Source: a virus
DNA length: 42,026 nucleotides
Reading direction: 5' to 3' (one strand)
IMG/VR virus record: IMGVR_UViG_3300020178_000670
Location: 1 to 42,026 of that record
The notes under the pieces were generated by a model. That model saw nothing but the letters and a program-made list of their open reading frames with translations. It searched no databases and was not told where the DNA came from. Of the stretch, positions 15,770 to 22,984 are shown in pieces (position 1 is the stretch's first letter; every line of letters starts with the position of its first letter). The position numbers and the translations under genes were made by a program.

Positions 15770-16629
15770 AAAGAGTAATTTATAGTTTTTACATTGACAT
15801 TCCTAAAGATGAATTAGATATATTTGACAAAAATATACTTAAAAAAAATCATACACCAATAAATTATGTGACTAAAGATGCATTTAAACAAAACTATTCT
15901 AAGTTAGTGGCCTGCAAACAATGGTATGCTGATCAAATAAATGTACCTTTTAAGATGTTTGAATATGATACTAATTTTATATTATATAAAGATAACCTAC
16001 AATCAAAATATCCATTTCTAACAACCTACAATGTGGTTAATTTTTATAAACTACATTTACTGTATGAGCTATCTAAACAATATGATGAAATACTTTATTT
16101 AGATTTTGATGTTGTGCCTATGAAGTCAGACAACTTTTTTGAAACTTGGGACTTATCAAAAGGTATAGCGATCCATCACAATACACATAAAGTAATTAAG
16201 ATGGAAGCGGTAACCGAATATTCACAAACTATTCGTAGTCCAACATCAAAATACTATAATACTCAAGCTATGTTATTAGATAGAGGTTTGAATCCTGTAC
16301 ATAAGGTTGTAAACACAGGTATTGTTGGTGCAAGTAAAAAACATTTACAACAACTTAAATACTTTGATAATTTTGATTCGGATATGAAAGAAATGAGTAA
16401 ACTAACAACAGGCCATGATATGTTTCCAAAAAAAATAACAAACTTTTTTGGTTGGGATAATGAAACACTTTTTGCAGTTAAACTTGCAGAAAACAAAGTA
16501 GATGTACAATGGTTAGATGACAACTGGCACTATTTTTTTTCAACACAAGGTTTTATACCAAAAGATATAGTATTATGTCATACTATTAATAAACAATTTG
16601 ATGTTGTTTGGAGAGCATATAATGCTTAA
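15766..16629 (+). CDS. GT-A-like glycosyltransferase with DxD motif
   Basis: The 287-residue protein has D113-F-D115 in EILYLDFDVVP, the metal and nucleotide-sugar binding motif of GT-A transferases, followed by a long connecting segment and NTGIVGASKKHLQQL at about 184-198, which resembles the post-DxD acceptor strand. A WDNET segment near residue 226 may supply the catalytic acid or base. It overlaps the methyltransferase by ATGA. The donor and acceptor are unknown. It is one of three adjacent DxD-type proteins in the cassette and is the longest. No membrane segment is present, so it works in the cytoplasm, most likely on a nucleotide sugar. Confidence 0.75.
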   Translation: MKRVIYSFYIDIPKDELDIFDKNILKKNHTPINYVTKDAFKQNYSKLVACKQWYADQINVPFKMFEYDTNFILYKDNLQSKYPFLTTYNVVNFYKLHLLYELSKQYDEILYLDFDVVPMKSDNFFETWDLSKGIAIHHNTHKVIKMEAVTEYSQTIRSPTSKYYNTQAMLLDRGLNPVHKVVNTGIVGASKKHLQQLKYFDNFDSDMKEMSKLTTGHDMFPKKITNFFGWDNETLFAVKLAENKVDVQWLDDNWHYFFSTQGFIPKDIVLCHTINKQFDVVWRAYNA

Positions 16630-17362
16630 AATTTGTACAGTTTATTTCAAAGGTACATATACTCCAGACTATGTGTCAAAACTTTATAGATCATTAAAAA
16701 GAAACAGTACAATACCTTTTCAATTTATATGTTTAAGTGATACAGATGTTGAAGCTGATATTGTGTTACCGTATAATCACCATAGTCATGTAAAAAAACA
16801 TTGGCATAAGTTAAAGTTTTTTAGTCCACAGTTTGCTTATCAACAACCAGGTGATGATATTATCATAATGGACATAGATCAAGTTATTACAAATAACGTA
16901 GATGACTTATTAAACTATCCTGTAAATGAGAATGAACTTGTAAGTTATGGACAATGGTGGGATATTAAATTAAAATTAAATGGTGGATTTTACAAATTTA
17001 AATCTGGTAGTTTAAAAACTGTATGGGATGATTTTGCACTAAATCCTGAATACTGGCAGTTACACTATTATAATAAGGGTGATGTTCACACAAAGTATTA
17101 TGGAGAACAAAATTATGTTAATTGGAAAGTACAAGAACACAATATAAAACTAACTTTAACACCACAACAATGGTTATGTAAATATACAGATGATTTTAAA
17201 CAAAATTTAAAATTAAATAAAATTTATAGCAAAAAGTTTAATACAGATTATATGATATTAGATAATGTTAATAAATATATAAAGATTATTCACTTTACAG
17301 GTATTAATAAAACAATACATAACAGTAATCATAAATTTTTAAAGGAATATTGGAATGAGTAG
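16622..17362 (+). CDS. GT-A-like glycosyltransferase, second DxD protein
   Basis: The ATG at 16622 has GGAGAG six bases upstream and overlaps the preceding stop by 8 bases, so the longer frame from 16598 is not used. The 246-residue protein starts with CTVYFKGTYTP and carries D84-I-D86 in IIIMDIDQ. The following GGFYKFKSG segment sits where GT-A enzymes have the glycine-containing acceptor loop. The C-terminal HFTGINKTIH stretch supplies His residues that may help bind the metal, as the C-terminal HxxG in GT8 enzymes. The similarity to its upstream neighbour is mainly structural. The sugar is unknown. Confidence 0.75.
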   Translation: MLKICTVYFKGTYTPDYVSKLYRSLKRNSTIPFQFICLSDTDVEADIVLPYNHHSHVKKHWHKLKFFSPQFAYQQPGDDIIIMDIDQVITNNVDDLLNYPVNENELVSYGQWWDIKLKLNGGFYKFKSGSLKTVWDDFALNPEYWQLHYYNKGDVHTKYYGEQNYVNWKVQEHNIKLTLTPQQWLCKYTDDFKQNLKLNKIYSKKFNTDYMILDNVNKYIKIIHFTGINKTIHNSNHKFLKEYWNE

Positions 17363-18233
17363 TAAAGACTGGACAAGAAAAGAGTGGGAAGAGTGGTATA
17401 AAAAAACCATGTATTCATTTGATATTGAAAGACAAAGTGTATTAAATGCTCAAAAGTGTCAAAGAAATTGGGATAGAACAAGAAAAATATTACCAGAAGT
17501 AAGAGATCACTTTTTATGGTTAGCACAAAACGCTCCATCAAAACAATATGAAGCGTATTATGATGTATACTGGACTGATAATAAAGAAGTAATAGATGAA
17601 TGTTCTAACTATACATGGGGAAATACACATAGTAGAACACCACCATCTAATTGGAAAAATTCTCAACAAAGAGCTTCACTCTATATTTTATTTGTAGGAA
17701 AAGAACCAGAAACTCGATTAAATTGTAATGCAGATGGAACTTTAAAAGAAAATTCACACCATGAAAGATGGCTTAATGCTTACGTAAGTATAGGTATTGC
17801 AATGGGTTTAATTTTACAGTCTGCAAACAAATTAGGACTATCTACAGGATGTAATAAAAGTCATAATGACATAAACGGTGATGATTATTGGCCTAAAAGA
17901 TTAGGTATATTAGAAGATGTAGATAAAGGTAAAAAATTAATATCTTATGGCATTGGTATAGGGTTTCCTATAAAAGGTAAACCAAGATATTGGTCAGATC
18001 AAACTGAATTAATGATAGGTGCGGCTAACGGAAGTAAAATTACTACAACTAATATGGAAAAACATCCTAGAACTGGTCACTCTATGAGAAAAGTAAAAAT
18101 AGTTGATATTACAAAACACGCAGGAGAAACTATAGAGGATCCATATGGCAATTTTCATAAAATTCCAGATGAGTCTTTAACAAAAATAAATACACCAAGG
18201 ATAAGAAAAATTAATCTTATTGAAATAAAATGA
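17355..18233 (+). CDS. Second nitroreductase-like flavoprotein, longer form
   Basis: The 292-residue protein has the nitroreductase blocks QNAPSKQYEAYYDVYW (53-68; the APSxQ FMN-binding motif) and VSIGIAMGLILQSANKLGLSTGC (142-164; the interface helix and GL-TG-C turn), then YGIGIGFP. An N-terminal helical extension of about 35 residues (WTRKEWEEWYKK) and a C-terminal tail are extra compared with the usual 200-220 residues. AAAGGA stands eight bases before ATG 17355. It may use flavin reduced by the FMN reductase at 5870-6451, but that is inference. It is coupled by ATGA to the last gene of the operon. Confidence 0.75.
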   Translation: MSSKDWTRKEWEEWYKKTMYSFDIERQSVLNAQKCQRNWDRTRKILPEVRDHFLWLAQNAPSKQYEAYYDVYWTDNKEVIDECSNYTWGNTHSRTPPSNWKNSQQRASLYILFVGKEPETRLNCNADGTLKENSHHERWLNAYVSIGIAMGLILQSANKLGLSTGCNKSHNDINGDDYWPKRLGILEDVDKGKKLISYGIGIGFPIKGKPRYWSDQTELMIGAANGSKITTTNMEKHPRTGHSMRKVKIVDITKHAGETIEDPYGNFHKIPDESLTKINTPRIRKINLIEIK

Positions 18234-18814
18234 GAATAATTTGTTGTAGATTTGGTAATAAATTTACTCAATGGCATGTTGATAACTTAAAACACATGAT
18301 AGACGAATACTCTGGTCTAAAATATGATAGTTTTGAAGTTATTGAAGATGATCTATACGGCAATTGGTTTAACAAGTTTCAAATGTATGATAGATTTAGA
18401 GATAGTGAAAATTTATATTTTGATTTAGATGTAGTTATCTATGACAGACTTCCTAATCTTATAAGAAAAAACTTTACACTATTAGATGACACATGGTGGA
18501 GAGAACCAGCTCATACACCTTTAAATTCATCAATAGTATCTTGGACAGGTGATGTATCTTATATATGGAATAAGTTTAAAGAAAATGATAAAGAATATAT
18601 TAAAACATACACTAAAGGCAGTGATGAATGGTACTACAAAAATATAAAATATGAAACTTACGATAGAATATGTCCATCAATAAAAGATTATATTTATCAA
18701 AAACCACCACAGTTCAGTATATGTACACTTGGACAAATGCACCACTTACAAGAAGAAGGATGGACAGGTTGGTATTCTAATTATTTTTTATCTAAACACT
18801 CAAACGCAGCTTGA
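18230..18814 (+). CDS. Short GT-A-like protein with DxD, last gene of the plus operon
   Basis: The 194-residue protein starts MRIICCRFGNKF and carries D65-L-D67 in NLYFDLDVVIYD, the same context as in the two preceding GT-like proteins. It is the shortest of the three; the C-terminal acceptor part is reduced, with a Trp-rich stretch (DDTWWREP) after the DxD. The gene ends at 18814, where its last 34 bases overlap the end of the convergent minus-strand gene, so two messages run into each other here. No terminator hairpin is seen. The donor and acceptor are unknown. Confidence 0.65.
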   Translation: MRIICCRFGNKFTQWHVDNLKHMIDEYSGLKYDSFEVIEDDLYGNWFNKFQMYDRFRDSENLYFDLDVVIYDRLPNLIRKNFTLLDDTWWREPAHTPLNSSIVSWTGDVSYIWNKFKENDKEYIKTYTKGSDEWYYKNIKYETYDRICPSIKDYIYQKPPQFSICTLGQMHHLQEEGWTGWYSNYFLSKHSNAA

Positions 18815-19275
18815 AGAACATTTATTTTGTTACTAGCTTGTCTTAGTTTCTTTTTTGCGTTTTCATTTTTAGAATCTCTTATTTCTTCCAACTCAAACAA
18901 CGCAAGTTTTAAAGCAAACAAATGATCTTCATTTTCAATATTTTTGAAAATAGCATTTACCAATGAAGGATAAAATTTTGTATTTAAATCTGCATTACCT
19001 AATATTAGTCCTTGTTTTTTAGCAATATTGACTATCGAGTCTTCAAACAACTTTTGCTCTGTTTTATTTTTTTGATAAGTTGACTCATGTAATTGATCAA
19101 TATTCATATACTTTATAAGTGCTTGATATTGAGGATTATTTTCTTCGTATGGTATGATGGTTGTAAATACTGATTTTTTATCTTCAACTGTTGTTTGCAC
19201 TTCTATATTTTTTCTTTCGTTATCTATAAAATATGCAGTTAAGAAATTGTCTTTTAAAAATTCTTCAGTTAACAT
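18781..19275 (-). CDS. Uncharacterised late phage protein, 164 aa
   Basis: ATG at 19275 has AAGGAGAAC seven bases upstream and an exact late octamer at 19309-19316. The protein is acidic, without transmembrane segment. Residues about 115-155 form a charged helix or coiled coil (ALFELEEIRDSKNENAKKKLRQ). The N-terminal half reads as a beta domain (AYFIDNERKNIEVQTTVEDKK). It follows the 313-residue structural gene, so it may be an assembly protein or a chaperone. I do not recognise the family. Its 3-prime end overlaps the convergent gene at 18814. Confidence 0.75.
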   Translation of the reverse strand: MLTEEFLKDNFLTAYFIDNERKNIEVQTTVEDKKSVFTTIIPYEENNPQYQALIKYMNIDQLHESTYQKNKTEQKLFEDSIVNIAKKQGLILGNADLNTKFYPSLVNAIFKNIENEDHLFALKLALFELEEIRDSKNENAKKKLRQASNKINVLQAAFECLDKK

Positions 19276-19300
19276 TTTTGTTCTCCTTTATATATTCATA

Positions 19301-20242
19301 CTAAGATTTATTTATACGTAAATAATAAGTATTCGCTGTTACTGCTGTTCCATCTGGAAATTCTTGTGCTCTATAGTCGTCTGTGTTTACATACAATTGT
19401 TGATAGTTACCAGAACCATTTAAAATAGTATCACCCATTCCAGAACCTCTTGTATTACCAGAACCAGATGTTCCTAAATTATAACTAATTGAATAGCCAT
19501 CAGCAGATGAAGCTGCTGTATATCTTATCCATTCTTGTACTAATGAATTAAATGTAGCAGATGTAAACTGTTGAATGTTATTTGATGCGTTAACATAATA
19601 TGGCAACGTAAAAGTAGGTGCTGAACCATTTACTCTATGTAAATAATAATTTGTAATTGTTGTTGGTTGATCCAGTGTTTCTGGAATACCACCAGCAGTA
19701 TATAAACTTGTATCAGCTCTTGTATCTGTAAATATCGCTGTTGCTGAACCACTTACTTCAGTTGCACCAGCAACAGATGAAGAACTTGAAATAAAATAAG
19801 TTCCTGCTTGTTGTGTAGTTGTAGTTGCGGCTGTTAGTAAATCTATTGCTGGATGTAAAAAAGTATCTTTTACATCTTGTAAATTCATTGCTTGTATTTG
19901 ACCACTTGCATTGTAGTATGATGGCCAAGTTTTACCTGTATCAGTTGTAGGTGTTACTGCTGCTGTAGTTTGATTAATTTTTGAATAACTTACTGTTACT
20001 GTACTAGGTTCTGCTGTTGTAGCTTCACTTGGGAATGCTGTTGTACTTGTTGAATAAGAACCAGCTTGTTTTCTTGTATCCGTAATTGTTCCTAGATTAC
20101 CACCTGAACTAACTACTGATAATGCAACACTAGGATTCAATGAATATTGATAAATTACTTGATCTACTATCGAGTCAACCATTGAGGTTGACATCTCTCT
20201 TAAATTTCCACTTACTTCATATAAAGGTTTTCTAACTGCCAT
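19301..20242 (-). CDS. Late structural protein of cyanophage/pelagiphage type, 313 aa
   Basis: The protein has the bias of phage virion proteins: Thr/Ser/Ala/Gly-rich, almost no Cys, and short beta strands. The start (MAVRKPLYEVSGNLREMSTSMVD, with VIYQYSLNPSVALSVV following) resembles a family of virion structural or tail-fibre-adjacent proteins of T4-like marine phages that I recall, though without a named function. Its own exact late promoter (20273-20280) and a GGAGATATT ribosome site precede ATG 20242. It lies beside fibre-like and giant structural genes. It could be a fibre or baseplate-associated protein. Confidence 0.7.
   Translation of the reverse strand: MAVRKPLYEVSGNLREMSTSMVDSIVDQVIYQYSLNPSVALSVVSSGGNLGTITDTRKQAGSYSTSTTAFPSEATTAEPSTVTVSYSKINQTTAAVTPTTDTGKTWPSYYNASGQIQAMNLQDVKDTFLHPAIDLLTAATTTTQQAGTYFISSSSSVAGATEVSGSATAIFTDTRADTSLYTAGGIPETLDQPTTITNYYLHRVNGSAPTFTLPYYVNASNNIQQFTSATFNSLVQEWIRYTAASSADGYSISYNLGTSGSGNTRGSGMGDTILNGSGNYQQLYVNTDDYRAQEFPDGTAVTANTYYLRINKS
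19309..19316 (-). promoter_or_regulatory. Late promoter octamer for 18781-19275
   Basis: It reads exactly TATAAATA on the minus strand, 33 bases before ATG 19275 and inside the last codons of the preceding gene, followed by an AAGGAG ribosome site. Confidence 0.75.
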
Positions 20243-20272
20243 AATATCTCCATTATTTAATATTAATAAATC

Positions 20273-20280
20273 TATTTATA
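20273..20280 (-). promoter_or_regulatory. Late promoter octamer for 19301-20242
   Basis: It reads exactly TATAAATA on the minus strand, 30 bases before ATG 20242, in the short gap between two structural genes. Confidence 0.8.
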
Positions 20281-20285
20281 ATATT

Positions 20286-21137
20286 TTATGCTCCTGCTCC
20301 ATATATTGTTTTTACAACTGTACCTGATGAGTTTAAAATCTGTAGTGTAACAACGTTTTTAAGTTGATCTTGTCCTATTGCGTCATCAGCCATTTTAGCT
20401 TCTGATATTTGATTGTCAGCAATATCGTCTGTTGATATTGTACCATTTGCAATCATTGTACTTGTAACAACACCCGAACTTCCTGTGGTTATAATTGTAC
20501 CAGTTTCATTTGGCAAAGTTATTGTTCTATCTGCTGTTGGATCTTGTGCTATTAAATTTATCTCATAAGTATCTGAAGTAGCACCTTCAAAATATAAACC
20601 TTCTTTAGTATAAATGTATCCTAACGTTTCTATATGTTTTGAACCAAAATATACAGATGCTCCTGAACTACTTATATTGTCAGCGGTTAATGTTCCAGTT
20701 ACAGTTAAATTATCATCAACAGTAATTAAAGATGTGTCTGAAGAACTAATTGTATTGCCAGCAACTTGAATAGTTCCTAATGAATGTGTACCAGTTCCTT
20801 GTGCTGTAAATTCACCTGTAACAGTTACATCATTTGGCAATCCAATTGTTAAAATATCAGGACCACTAACCACAGCAGTAATTTGATTTGTTGTTCCATT
20901 AACAGTTAATGTTTCACCACCTCCAATAATTTGAGATGTTGAAGAACTGTCAGTAATTGTCCAACCTGCAGTAGATGTAGCAATACTAATGGTTTCATTC
21001 ATAGCATCAACTAAATTAGTTGAACTAATAGCACCAGATAGATTTGCAATATCACCAAAATCATTAGCCGCTAAATCATTAAATTGCGTTCTAAACGTTT
21101 CTAGTGTATCGGTTACTGTTATATTTTTTACAGCCAT
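20286..21137 (-). CDS. Tail-fibre-like structural protein with a conserved C-terminal tip
   Basis: The 283-residue protein is Thr/Ser/Gly/Asn-rich, with repeats of beta-strand and turn (VTGEFTAQGTGTHSLG, NLTVTGTLTADNISSSG), as in trimeric fibre shafts. A segment with ITLPNETGTIITTGS looks like the knob or chaperone-like tip of many marine phage fibres. The last 25 residues, ending LQILNSSGTVVKTIYGAGA, are clearly the same as the end of the 30106-31281 protein, so this is a shared C-terminal module. No late octamer precedes it; it probably rides on the message from upstream. Host-receptor contact or virion attachment is possible. Confidence 0.7.
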   Translation of the reverse strand: MAVKNITVTDTLETFRTQFNDLAANDFGDIANLSGAISSTNLVDAMNETISIATSTAGWTITDSSSTSQIIGGGETLTVNGTTNQITAVVSGPDILTIGLPNDVTVTGEFTAQGTGTHSLGTIQVAGNTISSSDTSLITVDDNLTVTGTLTADNISSSGASVYFGSKHIETLGYIYTKEGLYFEGATSDTYEINLIAQDPTADRTITLPNETGTIITTGSSGVVTSTMIANGTISTDDIADNQISEAKMADDAIGQDQLKNVVTLQILNSSGTVVKTIYGAGA

Positions 21138-21173
21138 TATTGTTTAACTACCTCTTTACCAGTTTCTATTATC

Positions 21174-21398
21174 TTAATGTTTTTCATCAACCACCTTTAA
21201 TAATAATTGTTTAATTTCTGTTAATTCATTTTTTAATGTATTAATATCTCTAATCATTTCTCTCAATTTGTCACTTTCTTTATTTTTTTGAGTGACTCTT
21301 TGCATATATGCGAAATACCCTTTTCGATCAGAATTAACAATAGCTTGTGTTCTTGTATCTTTTATAAAACTTCTATCTTGTTCTATTACTTTTCTCAT
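21174..21398 (-). CDS. Small coiled-coil phage protein, 74 aa
   Basis: The protein is highly charged and helical. A leucine-spaced stretch from about 45 to 70 (LREMIRDINTLKNELTEIKQLLLKVV) suggests a coiled coil. ATG at 21398 overlaps the preceding stop by one base (TAATG), so it is translationally coupled to the 528-residue structural protein. It may be a chaperone or trimerisation factor for a fibre, but that is inferred only from position and size. Confidence 0.7.
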   Translation of the reverse strand: MRKVIEQDRSFIKDTRTQAIVNSDRKGYFAYMQRVTQKNKESDKLREMIRDINTLKNELTEIKQLLLKVVDEKH

Positions 21399-22984
21399 TA
21401 CGTTGCCAATGCGATTGCTCTTAAATCTGTTACTCTTGGTGGATAAGCAGGATTAGTTCCTGTCATTACCATTTTAATTGCAAATGATGTAAACTCTCCA
21501 AGACCATCTACAGTAAATTTTTGTTCATTGTAACTTGTATTATATTCTGGACTATAAGGCGTTTGTGAACGACTTTCAGAATAATTAATTGTATCGTCTG
21601 CTAAACCTGTTGAATTAAAGTAAACATAAGGAATTTCATCAAAAGGTCTACTATCATCAACATGTCTAATTTTAAATAACATTTTAATATTAGATGTAGG
21701 ATAATTGTTTGCACTTATTCTAACATCTAATGCTGTTGCTGGGTTATCTAATAAAATTTCTTTTGTAATATATTTTGCAGCTGCACTTCCGCCAGTTGCT
21801 GATGTTTCATCTACAAAATCTGTTGTGTTTGAATTATTAGGATCATCTAAACGATTTGTAATTAAAATCATATTTGCTCTAGCTAAATCAATAACAGGAG
21901 AAATATTTTCGTGTTGTGTTGACATTTCAAATTTATATGTTAGTGATTTATTTCCAGCAAAATGAGTTGTTTCATTTATAGGTGAAGCAACTTGTTGTTG
22001 TTCAGTTATATAAAAATTATCATTTGGAACAACTTCATTTTCGGTTTGAGCTACATAAGATGTTTCACTGCCGTGTATAGATTGTTTTGAAATTGTTGTA
22101 AGTCTATGTGTTACTGAAGTATCTCCAGGATGCATAAACCCTATTTGAGGTTGTACAACTTCAAATGCGATATTTCTTGTAGCAGTAACAGATGAGCCAC
22201 CAACACTTCCTGTTGAAGTTGCTGAGTCACCAGATATTGTAATTGTATAACTATCTAAAGTTACATTTCCAATATCATGCGTACCATTGATAGCACTTCC
22301 TAAAATACCGTTATAGTCTGTACCATCAGTTAAACCAGCAATTGTAACTTTATCTGGTTTATCGTCATTCATACCGTGATTTGGGTGATTAATTTTTACA
22401 ATAGAAGGATTTGAACCAAATGTTGATCCAGATCCTGCTGTTTTATTAGTTTCAATAGGATTATTTTCTAAAGTTTCAGCAGTTAAAGCTGAGTTATTAA
22501 ATGTTACAGTACCAGTTGTGTTTGTTGTAAAGTTTGCTTTTTTTATTGAGAATTTAATGTCTTGTAGAGGTGACTCGTTTTGTCCACCTACGTTTTGTGA
22601 TTTAAATAAAGAGCCAACTGCAGGTTGTTCCGAAACTCGTCTTGAGCCTCCAATAACTGTTTGTCCTAATTCAGAAACATATAAAACATATTTTGTACTA
22701 TTTGCTGTTATACCAATAGCATAACTTATACCACCCTTTAAAAATACTGGTGAATCAAAAGTAAATGTTGTAGCTGTTGTACCATCAGTTGATGTGTTTA
22801 CATCAGCGGCCGCTTTTGTGACTACACTAAATGGTAATATTTTTGAACCAGGTCTATCTCTATAAGTTTCTAATAGAGCAACATTAATAGGCTGAATCGT
22901 ATCTTTTTCACTAAAATATAAGTCTAGTGATGTTACAAAACACCCTTCTTCTACCTGATTTACAAATGTTTGAGCTATTGCCAT
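21398..22984 (-). CDS. Structural protein following the DUF4815 protein, 528 aa
   Basis: The 528-residue protein is built of beta-strand-rich segments with the Thr/Ser/Asn bias of virion proteins. It begins with MAIAQTFVNQVEEGCFVTSLDLYFSEKD, resembling the receptor- or carbohydrate-binding beta-sandwich that follows DUF4815 genes in marine T4-like phages, as far as I recall. It starts directly after the giant gene's stop: the stop ends at 22984, which is also the A of this ATG. A related C-terminal block (PYVYFNSTGLADD, TDLRAIALA) hints at a second sandwich domain. It is probably part of the baseplate or tail-fibre complex. Confidence 0.75.
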   Translation of the reverse strand: MAIAQTFVNQVEEGCFVTSLDLYFSEKDTIQPINVALLETYRDRPGSKILPFSVVTKAAADVNTSTDGTTATTFTFDSPVFLKGGISYAIGITANSTKYVLYVSELGQTVIGGSRRVSEQPAVGSLFKSQNVGGQNESPLQDIKFSIKKANFTTNTTGTVTFNNSALTAETLENNPIETNKTAGSGSTFGSNPSIVKINHPNHGMNDDKPDKVTIAGLTDGTDYNGILGSAINGTHDIGNVTLDSYTITISGDSATSTGSVGGSSVTATRNIAFEVVQPQIGFMHPGDTSVTHRLTTISKQSIHGSETSYVAQTENEVVPNDNFYITEQQQVASPINETTHFAGNKSLTYKFEMSTQHENISPVIDLARANMILITNRLDDPNNSNTTDFVDETSATGGSAAAKYITKEILLDNPATALDVRISANNYPTSNIKMLFKIRHVDDSRPFDEIPYVYFNSTGLADDTINYSESRSQTPYSPEYNTSYNEQKFTVDGLGEFTSFAIKMVMTGTNPAYPPRVTDLRAIALAT

